Shown here: positions 36,523 through 44,550 of the stretch, piece after piece
Position numbering within the stretch: position 1 is the stretch's first letter
Layout of the letters: every line of letters starts with the position of its first letter
Source of the DNA: an uncultured Lachnospiraceae bacterium
GTDB lineage: Bacteria > Bacillota > Clostridia > Lachnospirales > Lachnospiraceae
Length of the DNA stretch: 64,000 bases
Assembly (NCBI GenBank): GCA_910579935.1
Contig: CAJTVQ010000016.1
Location: 1-64,000 of the forward strand
Direction of reading: 5' to 3'
Translations under genes and position numbers: made by a program
The notes under the pieces: generated by a model
Seen by the model: the letters and a program-made list of their open reading frames with translations, nothing else
Databases searched by the model: none
What the model was told of the DNA's origin: nothing

Positions 36523-37953
36523 ATGAGTACTACTTCACAAGCGAGTCAAAGAATCAACGCTTTACTCGACGAAAACAGTTTCGTTGAAATAGGAGCGCTC
36601 GTAACAGCAAGGGCGACGGATTTCAACCTGAAACAAACGGACACTCCTTCTGACGGTGTTATTACCGGTTATGGAGTCATCGACGGCAGTCTTGTGTATG
36701 TTTACAGCCAGGATGCTTCCGTATTGAACGGAACCATCGGTGAAATGCATGCAAAGAAGATTGCGAACCTCTATGATCTGGCAATGAAAACAGGTGCTCC
36801 TGTTATCGGGCTGATCGATTCTGCAGGCCTCAGACTGCAGGAAGCTACCGACGCCTTGAACGGTTTTGGTGAAATTTATATGAAGCAGGTGAACGCATCG
36901 GGTGTCATTCCCCAGATTACCGCTATTTTCGGTACCTGCGGCGGCGGGCTTGCAGTAGTTCCCACACTGACTGATTTCACCTTCATGGAAGAGAAAAAAG
37001 CAAAGTTATTTGTAAATTCTCCCAATGCGATCGACGGAAATGAGATTTCCAAATGCGATACATCTTCCGCGGCATTCCAGAGCGAAGAAGCGGGTATCGT
37101 GGATGTAGTTGCAGGAGAAGCGGAAGTACTGGCACAGATCCGGGAACTGGTTTCCATGCTTCCGGCAAACAATGAAGATACCATGGCATATGAGGAATGT
37201 GCGGATGACCTGAACAGAGTATGTGAAGGTCTGGCAAACTGTGCGGGAGATACATCCATTGCACTTTCTCAGCTTTCCGATAACGGCATATTCTTTGAGA
37301 CAAAGAGAAACCATGCAAAAGATATGGTGACAGGGTTCATCAAACTGAACGGTGCTACGGTAGGAGCTGTTGCAAACCGTACGGAAGTTTACGGTGAGGA
37401 CGGAAAAGTGTCGGACAAGTTTGAAGCGGTACTGTCCGCGGAAGGATGCGATAAGGCGGCAGATTTTATTAATTTCTGCGATGCATTCGACATTCCTGTA
37501 CTTTCCCTTACGAATGTGAAGGGATATGCTTCTACCAAATGTTCGGAGAAGAAGATGGCAAAGGCAGCAGCGCGGCTTACATACGCGTTTGCAAATGCTA
37601 CCGTTCCGAAAGTAAACGTTATTACGGAAAAAGCAATGGGAAGCGCATATGTTGCAATGAATTCCAAGGCGATCGGCGCGGATATCACGATGGCATGGCC
37701 GGATGCGGAAATCGGTACGATGGATGCAAAGCTTGCGGCAAAGATCATCTGTGACGGACAGGGCGCGGAAGCCATTGATGCGTGTGCAAAAGAATATGCG
37801 GCTCTTCAGACCAGTGCGGTAAGCGCGGCGAAGAGGGGGTATGTAGATCAGATCGTAGCGCCGGAGGATACAAGAAAGTATGTGATCGGTGCGTTTGAGA
37901 TGTTGTACACAAAGCATGAGGAACGTCCGGCGAAAAAACACGGTACAGTTTAG
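36523..37953 (+). CDS. Biotin-dependent acyl-CoA carboxyltransferase subunit (MmdA/12S-like)
   Basis: 476 aa, a little short of the usual about 510; GGAGG 9 bp before the ATG. It has the crotonase-type carboxyltransferase halves. The N-half has RINALLDENSFVEIGAL, SDGVITGYGVIDG, GLIDSAGLRLQE and CGGGLAVVPTLTDFTFM. The C-half has FINFCDAFDIPVLSLTNVKGY and MAWPDAEIGTMDA. In sodium-pumping decarboxylases and in transcarboxylase the subunit moves CO2 between an acyl-CoA and biotin. It is the first gene of a five-gene operon with OadG-like, biotin carrier, OadB-like and a second, pyruvate-type carboxyltransferase. The substrate (methylmalonyl-, propionyl-, malonyl- or glutaconyl-CoA) cannot be told from sequence alone. 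Confidence 0.85.
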   Translation: MSTTSQASQRINALLDENSFVEIGALVTARATDFNLKQTDTPSDGVITGYGVIDGSLVYVYSQDASVLNGTIGEMHAKKIANLYDLAMKTGAPVIGLIDSAGLRLQEATDALNGFGEIYMKQVNASGVIPQITAIFGTCGGGLAVVPTLTDFTFMEEKKAKLFVNSPNAIDGNEISKCDTSSAAFQSEEAGIVDVVAGEAEVLAQIRELVSMLPANNEDTMAYEECADDLNRVCEGLANCAGDTSIALSQLSDNGIFFETKRNHAKDMVTGFIKLNGATVGAVANRTEVYGEDGKVSDKFEAVLSAEGCDKAADFINFCDAFDIPVLSLTNVKGYASTKCSEKKMAKAAARLTYAFANATVPKVNVITEKAMGSAYVAMNSKAIGADITMAWPDAEIGTMDAKLAAKIICDGQGAEAIDACAKEYAALQTSAVSAAKRGYVDQIVAPEDTRKYVIGAFEMLYTKHEERPAKKHGTV

Positions 37954-37970
37954 AAAGGATGCTGCTTAAT

Positions 37971-38714
37971 ATGAAAAAATGGTTATTAGTATTAGGTATG
38001 GTTACCTCTATCCTCAGTATGAGCGCGTGCGGAAGCGGGCAGGAAGCGAATGTGGCAAGGGCTGATATTACGGAGGCCGATGCGGTTGAAGATGCAAAAG
38101 AAAAGCTTCAGATGGTCATTTCGGGCTGTCAGGAAGAAAACAGGGATCAAAGGCTTATGGTAGAGAGCCAGAGTCCCGTGTTTGCAGCAGCATTCAGCAG
38201 TTGGGAAAGCGCTCAGGCCGATATAGGTGACCTGATAGAAATATCAGAGGAATCGGTGCAGATTACGGAAGACGGCGCTGTTATTCATCTGAAACTGGAT
38301 GGAAGCAGCCATGATGCGGAGTTCGAAGTGATTTGGGAAGGAACGGAGTACAAGCTGACCCTGAGCAGTATCACTACAAATGTGGAGTATTCCGGCGGAG
38401 AATTAATGAAAAAGGCAGGTTTGAATACACTTCTCGGGATGGGAACCGTATTTACGATACTGATCCTTATCAGCCTGATTATTTCCTGTTTTAATTTTAT
38501 TCCCAAGATTCAGGCGGCATTTACGAAGAAACAGCCGCAGGATGAGAAGAAAGCGGCGGCGGTTGACAATACCATCGCGCAGATTGTGGAAAAAGAAGAA
38601 CTGTCGGATGACCTTGAACTGGTAGCAGTGATCGCGGCAGCTGTTGCAGCCAGCGAAGGCGCTGTTTCCACCGATGGTTTCGTAGTAAGATCGATCAGAA
38701 AAAGAAAATACTAG
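37971..38714 (+). CDS. OadG-like gamma subunit with lipoprotein N-terminal domain
   Basis: 247 aa from ATG 37971; the ATG at 37959 touches the AGAAAGG and is too close. The N-terminus is a lipoprotein signal (lipobox MSAC, Cys20), followed by about 120 extracytoplasmic residues of unknown fold. A transmembrane helix of the OadG type then comes (LGMGTVFTILILISLIISC), followed by a charged linker. It ends with a region rich in E, V and A (ELVAVIAAAVAASEG) seen in clostridial OadG relatives. In the pump the gamma subunit stabilises the complex and links alpha to beta. The extra extracellular lipid-anchored domain is absent from classical OadG (about 80-110 aa). 18 bp from the previous stop. Confidence 0.75.
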   Translation: MKKWLLVLGMVTSILSMSACGSGQEANVARADITEADAVEDAKEKLQMVISGCQEENRDQRLMVESQSPVFAAAFSSWESAQADIGDLIEISEESVQITEDGAVIHLKLDGSSHDAEFEVIWEGTEYKLTLSSITTNVEYSGGELMKKAGLNTLLGMGTVFTILILISLIISCFNFIPKIQAAFTKKQPQDEKKAAAVDNTIAQIVEKEELSDDLELVAVIAAAVAASEGAVSTDGFVVRSIRKRKY

Positions 38715-38726
38715 GAGGAAGTAAAA

Positions 38727-39104
38727 ATGAAGAATTATACCATTACCGTAAATGGAAACGTATATGATGTTGTAGTAGAAGAGGGAGCATCCACAGGCGC
38801 GCCCGCAGCGGCACCTGCTGCACCCAAGGCAGCCCCGAAAGCAGCGCCCGCAGCGGCACCCAAGGCACCAGCGGCAGGCGGAGCAGCCGGAAGCATCCGG
38901 GTAGAAGCCGGAGCGGCAGGCAAAGTGTTTGCTATTGAAGCAAAAGTCGGACAGGCTGTGAAAAAGGGTGATACCGTAGTCGTAGTGGAAGCTATGAAGA
39001 TGGAGATTCCTGTTGTTGCACCGCAGGACGGAACAGTAGCAAGCATTGATGTAACAGTCGGCGATGCGGTGGAAGCGGGTGCATTACTCGCTACATTGAA
39101 CTAA
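38727..39104 (+). CDS. Biotin carboxyl carrier protein (1.3S/delta-type)
   Basis: 125 aa; AGGAGG 7-8 bp before the ATG. The biotinylation motif EAMKMEI places the modified lysine at residue 91, 35 residues from the C-terminus, as usual. Before it is a flexible Ala/Pro/Lys linker (about residues 22-53), the swinging arm. The first 20 residues (KNYTITVNGNVYDVVVEE) are the usual start of decarboxylase and transcarboxylase carriers. It carries CO2 from the carboxyltransferase subunits to the membrane subunit. 12 bp after the gamma-like gene. Confidence 0.93.
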   Translation: MKNYTITVNGNVYDVVVEEGASTGAPAAAPAAPKAAPKAAPAAAPKAPAAGGAAGSIRVEAGAAGKVFAIEAKVGQAVKKGDTVVVVEAMKMEIPVVAPQDGTVASIDVTVGDAVEAGALLATLN

Positions 39105-39181
39105 AACAAAGGACAGGACATGGACGTGACAACGGTTCGTTTGTGTATGGATTCGTTTGTTAACAACAGGAGGTCAAAGTA

Positions 39182-40333
39182 ATGGATTATATTGCAAATA
39201 CATTAGACAATCTAATACATCAGACGGCTTTCTTCAACCTTACCTGGGGAAATTACGTGATGATCGTAGTAGCTTGTGTATTTCTTTACCTTGCTATCGC
39301 AAAAGGCTTTGAGCCGTTATTGCTGACACCGATAGCATTCGGTATGCTGCTTGTAAATATTTATCCGGATATTATGATGAGTATTGAGGATTCCGCAAAC
39401 GGAGCGGGCGGCTTACTGTATTATTTCTATCTTTTGGATGAGTGGGCAATCCTGCCTTCCCTTATTTTCATGGGAGTAGGCGCCATGACGGATTTCGGGC
39501 CGCTGATTGCCAATCCGAAGAGTTTTCTTTTGGGTGCGGCAGCCCAGTTCGGTATTTTCGCTGCTTATTTCGGCGCGATCGCATTTGGCTTCAATGATAA
39601 AGCGGCTGCGGCTATTTCCATTATCGGCGGTGCGGATGGTCCTACTTCCATTTTCCTTGCCGGTAAACTGGGGCAGACTGCACTGCTCGGGCCGATCGCG
39701 GTGGCAGCATATTCCTATATGTCACTGGTGCCGATCATCCAGCCCCCGATCATGAAACTGCTGACTACGGAACAGGAGAGAAAGATTAAGATGGCACAGC
39801 TTCGTCCGGTTTCCAAACTGGAGAAGATTCTGTTCCCGATCATCGTTACAATAGTAGTATGTCTGATTCTTCCTACGACAGCTCCTTTAGTAGGTATGCT
39901 GATGCTCGGTAACCTGTTCAGGGAATCCGGTGTAGTAAGACAGCTGACGGATACGGCATCCAATGCGCTTATGTATATCGTAGTTATCCTGCTGGGTACA
40001 TCTGTAGGGGCTACAACCAGTGCGGAAGCTTTCCTGAATCTGGAAACGATCGAAATCGTTGTGCTTGGTTTGGTTGCGTTTGCATTCGGTACGGCTGCCG
40101 GCGTATTGTTCGGTAAACTGATGTGTGTGGTAACACATGGCAAGGTAAATCCGCTGATCGGTTCGGCTGGCGTATCGGCAGTCCCGATGGCAGCCAGGGT
40201 ATCGCAGAAAGTCGGAGCGGAAGCAGATCCGACAAACTTCCTGCTCATGCATGCAATGGGGCCTAACGTAGCCGGAGTTATCGGTACTGCTGTAGCAGCC
40301 GGTACTTTCATGGCAGTATTTGGAGTATTTTAA
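39182..40333 (+). CDS. oadB: Sodium-pumping decarboxylase beta subunit
   Basis: 383 aa; AGGAGG before the ATG. About nine hydrophobic segments are present. Family landmarks are GVGAMTDFGPLIANP and IIGGADGPTSIFLAG, which includes the conserved Asp needed for sodium transport, and a late SAGVSAVPMAARVSQKV, followed by NFLLMHAMGPNVAGVIGTA. The subunit decarboxylates carboxybiotin and couples this to export of two sodium ions. The symbol is used for the family; the enzyme may be a methylmalonyl-CoA, oxaloacetate or glutaconyl-CoA decarboxylase. It is fourth in the operon. Confidence 0.93.
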   Translation: MDYIANTLDNLIHQTAFFNLTWGNYVMIVVACVFLYLAIAKGFEPLLLTPIAFGMLLVNIYPDIMMSIEDSANGAGGLLYYFYLLDEWAILPSLIFMGVGAMTDFGPLIANPKSFLLGAAAQFGIFAAYFGAIAFGFNDKAAAAISIIGGADGPTSIFLAGKLGQTALLGPIAVAAYSYMSLVPIIQPPIMKLLTTEQERKIKMAQLRPVSKLEKILFPIIVTIVVCLILPTTAPLVGMLMLGNLFRESGVVRQLTDTASNALMYIVVILLGTSVGATTSAEAFLNLETIEIVVLGLVAFAFGTAAGVLFGKLMCVVTHGKVNPLIGSAGVSAVPMAARVSQKVGAEADPTNFLLMHAMGPNVAGVIGTAVAAGTFMAVFGVF

Positions 40334-40345
40334 AAACAAAAACCA

Positions 40346-40492
40346 GTAACCGCTCCGTGCATATCGGGGCGGTTACGGAACTGAAATAAACCAGTAACAG
40401 TCCGTACAGAACCCCAGATGAATTTCAGGCTGCGTCAGCAGACGGAAATTTATCTGCCGAGAAGGGGCTGGAAGGACTGTTACGGAACTGGA
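40346..40492. repeat. Two tandem related stem-loops between oadB and the 5S-like gene
   Basis: Both elements open with ACCAGTAAC and close with GTTACGGAACTG. The first (about 40347-40377) has an 11-bp stem, GTAACCGCTCC against GGGGCGGTTAC with one G-U. The second (about 40394-40484) is long. Its outer stem is GTAACAGTCC against GGACTGTTAC, with an inner 12-bp stem CAGATGAATTTC against GAAATTTATCTG (one G-U) and a small apical stem. Neither has a T-run, so they are likely RNA processing or differential-expression elements rather than full terminators. Confidence 0.6.
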
Positions 40493-40507
40493 ATAGGAGG
40501 AATAAAA

Positions 40508-41935
40508 ATGTCAGAACAGGTGAAAAAACCGATCGGGATCATGGAAACCGTTCTTCGTGATGCGCATCAGTCTTTGATTGCCACGAGAATGCCTACCGAA
40601 ATGATGCTTCCGATCATTGATAAAATGGATAAAGTTGGCTATCATGCGGTAGAATGCTGGGGCGGCGCTACATTCGATGCTTCCCTCCGGTTCTTGAAAG
40701 AAGATCCGTGGGAGAGACTGAGAAAATTAAGGGACGGTTTCAAGAACACGAAACTCCAGATGCTTTTCAGGGGACAGAATATTTTAGGTTATCGTCCTTA
40801 TGCCGATGACGTGGTGGATTATTTCGTGGAGAAATCCATTGCAAACGGTATTGATATCATCCGAATCTTCGATTGTCTGAACGATTTAAGAAACCTGCAG
40901 GAAGCAGTTAATGCAACGAATGCGGTGAAGAAAAGAGAAGGAAGGGGACATGCGCAGGTAGCCCTGTCCTATACGCTGGGTGATGCCTATACTCTGGATT
41001 ACTGGGTAGATATGGCAAAGAAGATTGAAGCAATGGGTGCAGATTCCATTTGTATCAAAGACATGGCAGGTCTGCTTGTACCTTATAAAGCTACGGAAAT
41101 GATTTCCGCCATGAAGGGTGCAACCAGGCTCCCGATCCAGCTGCATACGCACTATACATCCGGCGTGGCGAGTATGACTTACATGAAAGCAGTGGAAGCA
41201 GGCGTAGACGTAATTGACTGTGCGATTTCCCCGTTTGCAATGGGTACTTCCCAGCCGGCAACGGAAGTTATGGTGGAAACATTCAAGGGTACGCCTTATG
41301 ATACGGGCTATGACCAGAGTATTCTTGCTGAAATTGCGGATTACTTCAGACCTTACAGAGATGAATGCCTTGCCAGCGGACTTCTGAATCCGAAGGTTAT
41401 GGGTGTGGATATCAAGACCTTGTTATATCAGGTACCGGGCGGTATGCTCTCCAACATGGTAAGCCAGTTGAAGGAGCAGAATGCAGAAGACAAATACTAC
41501 GATGTGCTCAGGGAAATCCCGGCAGTACGTAAGGATCTGGGTGAACCCCCGTTAGTTACGCCTTCTTCCCAGATTGTAGGTACACAGGCGGTATTTAACG
41601 TATTGATGGGCGAACGTTACAAGATGGCTACCAAGGAAACCAAAGCGGTACTGCGCGGTGAGTACGGCCAGACCGTTAAGCCGATGAATCAGGAGATCAT
41701 CGACAAAGTTATTCCGGGTGAAAAGAGAATTACCTGCCGTCCGGCAGACTTGATCGAAAACGAGCTGGATAAACTGGAATCCGAGATGAAGGAATGGAAG
41801 CAGCAGGACGAGGATGTATTGTCCTATGCGTTGTTCCCTCAGGTAGCTACCGATTTCTTCAAATACCGTCAGGCACAGCAGCAGAAAGTGGATATGACAC
41901 AGGCAGATACGAAGAATGGAGCTTATCCGGTGTAA
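40508..41935 (+). CDS. Pyruvate/oxaloacetate carboxyltransferase subunit (5S / OadA-core type)
   Basis: 475 aa from ATG 40508, after TAGGAGG; the upstream open frame crosses the stem-loops and is not coding. It is a DRE-TIM-type carboxyltransferase: ETVLRDAHQSLIATR (metal Asp), CWGGATFDASLRF, FRGQNILGY, CIKDMAG (the catalytic, carbamylated-type Lys) and LHTHYTSG (metal His pair). The conserved C-terminal region (YGQTVKPMNQEI) is present, but the biotin domain of full OadA/PycB is missing, as in the transcarboxylase 5S subunit, so it must use the separate carrier at 38727. It interconverts pyruvate and oxaloacetate. A terminator follows. Confidence 0.92.
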   Translation: MSEQVKKPIGIMETVLRDAHQSLIATRMPTEMMLPIIDKMDKVGYHAVECWGGATFDASLRFLKEDPWERLRKLRDGFKNTKLQMLFRGQNILGYRPYADDVVDYFVEKSIANGIDIIRIFDCLNDLRNLQEAVNATNAVKKREGRGHAQVALSYTLGDAYTLDYWVDMAKKIEAMGADSICIKDMAGLLVPYKATEMISAMKGATRLPIQLHTHYTSGVASMTYMKAVEAGVDVIDCAISPFAMGTSQPATEVMVETFKGTPYDTGYDQSILAEIADYFRPYRDECLASGLLNPKVMGVDIKTLLYQVPGGMLSNMVSQLKEQNAEDKYYDVLREIPAVRKDLGEPPLVTPSSQIVGTQAVFNVLMGERYKMATKETKAVLRGEYGQTVKPMNQEIIDKVIPGEKRITCRPADLIENELDKLESEMKEWKQQDEDVLSYALFPQVATDFFKYRQAQQQKVDMTQADTKNGAYPV

Positions 41936-41960
41936 ATGTAAATTAGTTTTATATCAAATA

Positions 41961-41990
41961 AAAAGGGACTGTCCGCAGTCCCTTTTTGTG
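41961..41990 (+). terminator. Intrinsic terminator of the decarboxylase operon
   Basis: AAAAGGGACT (41961-41970) pairs perfectly with AGTCCCTTTT (41977-41986) around GTCCGC, ending in a T-run. Confidence 0.9.
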
Positions 41991-42062
41991 TTCGACAGGC
42001 GCCGGATACTGAAAATTGATTTCCGGTGCGGTTTTCATCCCCTTTTCAATTTCAAAATCCTA

Positions 42063-42071
42063 TGATACAAT
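42063..42071 (+). promoter_or_regulatory. Extended -10 promoter of the RpiR-family regulator
   Basis: TGA-TACAAT (42063-42071); a weak TTTTCA or TTTCAA lies 16-17 bp upstream. The start codon is about 110 bp downstream, with no recognised leader element. Confidence 0.4.
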
Positions 42072-42181
42072 AATATTCATGCGGTAAGTCTGAAAGGCAC
42101 AGGGACGCATATTGGTACAAGGACTGGCGGAAACAGGGAAGTCCGGCAATAGGCGGGGAGAAGAAAAGGATTAAGTACGGA

Positions 42182-43111
42182 ATGGAGAAGAAAGATAAGG
42201 ACGGCAGCGATGTTATATCGAGAATGACGGAAAAATATGCAAAGATGAGCAAGAGCCATAAAGCGATTGCTGCATATATTACGGACTATTATGAACAGGC
42301 GGTATTTATGACGGCGGCGAAACTGGGAGAGACGGTAGGCGTCAGCGAATCCACCGTGGTGCGTTTTGCTTCCGGTATCGGTTACGACGGATATCCGGAA
42401 TTTCAGGCGGCCTTAGAGGAATGGGTAAAGGACAAGCTGAACTCGGTGCAGAAGATTGGCGTGAAGTACGGAAGGAGTACCCAGTCGGAAATACTGACCT
42501 CGGTCCTGCAGGCGGATATGGAGAAAATACAGGACACCATAGACCATTTGGACGGAACTTCCTTTGAAATGGCGGTGAATATCATTCTGGAGGCGGAAAC
42601 GGTATATGTAGTGGGAATCCGGAGCTGTGAACCGCTGGCGGATTTCCTGCAGTTTTACTTAAATATGGTCAGGGGAAACGTGGTGTTATTAAAGACTACC
42701 AGCGTAAGCGAGATGTTTGAACAGATGATACGGGTTAATGAACGGGATGCCGTAGTGGGAATCAGTTTTCCCAGATATTCCATGCGTACGCTGAAGGCCA
42801 TGGAGTTTGCCAATGACAGGAATGCGAAGGTCATAGCGATCACGGACAGTGTCCATTCCCCCATGAACCTGTATTCTTCCTGCAATCTGTTTGCCAGAAG
42901 CGATATGGTATCCATTGTGGATTCGCTGGTGGCGCCGTTGAGTCTGATCAATGCGCTGGTGGTGGCGCTTTGTCTGAAACGGCCAAAAGAGGTAAAACAA
43001 AACCTGGAAGAACTGGAAAAGACGTGGAATAATTATCAGGTCTATCTGAATGATGAGATTAATTTCATTGATGAGGAGCCGATGCTGAATTATCCGCTGA
43101 TGAAGGAATAG
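42182..43111 (+). CDS. RpiR/MurR family transcriptional regulator
   Basis: 309 aa. The N-terminal HTH_6 domain reads SHKAIAAYI, MTAAKLGETVGVSESTVVRF, then GIGYDGYPEF, the usual RpiR form. A C-terminal SIS sugar-phosphate-binding domain follows (VYVVGIRSCEPLADF, GISFPRYSMRTLKAMEFA, AKVIAITDS). It normally senses a phosphosugar and controls sugar or amino-sugar genes. No sugar-use genes are next to it, so the target is unknown. The BaiN-like gene starts 5 bp after its stop, implying one transcript. Confidence 0.9.
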   Translation: MEKKDKDGSDVISRMTEKYAKMSKSHKAIAAYITDYYEQAVFMTAAKLGETVGVSESTVVRFASGIGYDGYPEFQAALEEWVKDKLNSVQKIGVKYGRSTQSEILTSVLQADMEKIQDTIDHLDGTSFEMAVNIILEAETVYVVGIRSCEPLADFLQFYLNMVRGNVVLLKTTSVSEMFEQMIRVNERDAVVGISFPRYSMRTLKAMEFANDRNAKVIAITDSVHSPMNLYSSCNLFARSDMVSIVDSLVAPLSLINALVVALCLKRPKEVKQNLEELEKTWNNYQVYLNDEINFIDEEPMLNYPLMKE

Positions 43112-43115
43112 TGGA

Positions 43116-44384
43116 ATGAGGAAAGTGATCGTAATAGGCGCAGGGGCAGCAGGAATGATGGCGGCTGCCGCGGCAGCACAGAACGGATGCAGGGTTGTCC
43201 TGGTTGAAAAAAACGAGAAGCCGGGGCGCAAGCTGTTTATTACCGGAAAAGGAAGATGCAATCTGACCAATGCCTGCAAAATGGAAGAGCTGTTTGAAAA
43301 CGTCGTGACGAATCCGAAGTTTTTATACAGCGCATTTTACGGGTTTGACAACCGGAGGACAATGGAATGGTTTGAGGCGGCAGGCTGTCCCTTGAAGACA
43401 GAACGGGGGGAAAGGGTGTTTCCAGTTTCCGACCATTCTTCGGATGTGACAGGGGCATTGGTAAGACAGTTGAAGAAGCAAAAGGTAGAGCTGCGGCTGG
43501 GAACGGCAGTGACGGAGCTGGTCATGGCAAAAGAAGAGGCCGGCAGCGCGGTAACGGGAGTCAGGATGGCGGACGGGACGGAAGAGAAGGCCGATGCAGT
43601 CATAGTGGCCACCGGAGGACTGTCCTATCCGCTGACAGGTTCTACCGGAGACGGTTACCGGCTGGCGGAGCAGGCGGGGCATACGGTAAAGCCGACGTTT
43701 CCGGCATTAGTGCCTCTTGTGCTGCAGGAGACATGGTGCCGGGAACTGCAGGGGCTGGCATTGAAGAATGTGGCAGTGTCGTTTGTGCAGGATGGGAAAA
43801 AGGCTTTTTACGAAGGATTTGGAGAGATGCTGTTTACCCATTTCGGAGTGAGCGGCCCGCTGATCCTGAGTGCCAGCAGTTATTATGCGGGGCGGAAGAA
43901 AAAGGGGGATGTGAAGCTGCATCTGGATTTAAAACCGGCGCTTACGGCGGAGCAGTTGGATAAGCGGCTGCTGCGGGATTTTGAGGAAAATAAGAACAAA
44001 CAGTTTAAAAATTCCCTGGGAGGGTTGTTCCCGTCGAAACTGATTCCGGTGATGGTCAGACTGTCCGGTATCGATGGAGATAAGAAAGTGCATGAGATAA
44101 CAAAGGCGGAGCGGCAGCGCTTTGCCGGTCTGATAAAGGATGTGGAGATGACGGTAGCCGGAACAAGGGATTATGCGGAGGCGGTTATTACGAGGGGCGG
44201 CGTTCATATCAAAGAGGTGAATCCGTCTACAATGGAATCCAAAAAGGCCAAAGGTCTTTATTTTGCCGGTGAAGTGCTGGATGTGGATGCTCTAACGGGC
44301 GGGTTCAATCTGCAGATCGCATGGTCTACCGGATATGAAGCGGGCATCTCCGCCGCGGGGACAGAAAGTCCGGTTAAGAAGTGA
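43116..44384 (+). CDS. HI0933/BaiN-family flavoprotein (NAD(P)/FAD-dependent oxidoreductase)
   Basis: 422 aa. The N-terminal dinucleotide fold VIVIGAGAAGMMAA is followed by the family signature GRKLFITGKGRCNLTN. Then come ATGGLSYPLTGSTGDGY and the C-terminal FAD motif FAGEVLDVDALTGGFNLQ, then AWSTGYEAG. It is cytosolic. Some members (BaiN) reduce bile-acid intermediates, but most have no known substrate, and the family is widespread in core genomes. It is tightly linked to the RpiR gene and precedes cmk. The next 166 bp hold a large cruciform. Confidence 0.88.
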   Translation: MRKVIVIGAGAAGMMAAAAAAQNGCRVVLVEKNEKPGRKLFITGKGRCNLTNACKMEELFENVVTNPKFLYSAFYGFDNRRTMEWFEAAGCPLKTERGERVFPVSDHSSDVTGALVRQLKKQKVELRLGTAVTELVMAKEEAGSAVTGVRMADGTEEKADAVIVATGGLSYPLTGSTGDGYRLAEQAGHTVKPTFPALVPLVLQETWCRELQGLALKNVAVSFVQDGKKAFYEGFGEMLFTHFGVSGPLILSASSYYAGRKKKGDVKLHLDLKPALTAEQLDKRLLRDFEENKNKQFKNSLGGLFPSKLIPVMVRLSGIDGDKKVHEITKAERQRFAGLIKDVEMTVAGTRDYAEAVITRGGVHIKEVNPSTMESKKAKGLYFAGEVLDVDALTGGFNLQIAWSTGYEAGISAAGTESPVKK

Positions 44385-44417
44385 CAAGAACAATTTTTTA
44401 ACAGCGTCTGACCCGAC

Positions 44418-44533
44418 AGTAAAGTTGCAAAGGCGCACGAGAGGAACTTTCATGAGTGTCCTTTCGAATGAAAGTTCCTCTCATTGTGTGTGCCGAAGTG
44501 ACTTTACTCTTTAGTGCCGTTGCGCAGCAACTT
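44418..44533. repeat. Nested cruciform / long hairpin upstream of cmk
   Basis: A perfect 15-bp inverted repeat GAGAGGAACTTTCAT (44439-44453) with ATGAAAGTTCCTCTC (44468-44482). Around it is an outer pair AGTAAAGT (44418-44425) with ACTTTACT (44501-44508), and an outermost AAGTTGC with GCAACTT (to 44533). A separate small GTTGC-GCA-GCAAC hairpin is at the end. No coding capacity. It could be a small mobile (MITE-like) or REP-like element; the RBS of cmk comes right after it. Confidence 0.6.
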
Positions 44534-44550
44534 AAAAAGGAGAGAATGCG

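Noticed and set aside
40418..40507. Longer N-terminus for the 5S-like subunit
   Set aside because: The extra codons lie across a long stem-loop, and ATG 40508 has TAGGAGG.
42182..44384. Bile-acid operon based on the BaiN-like gene
   Set aside because: No other bai genes are present, and the HI0933 family is widespread in genomes without bile-acid metabolism.
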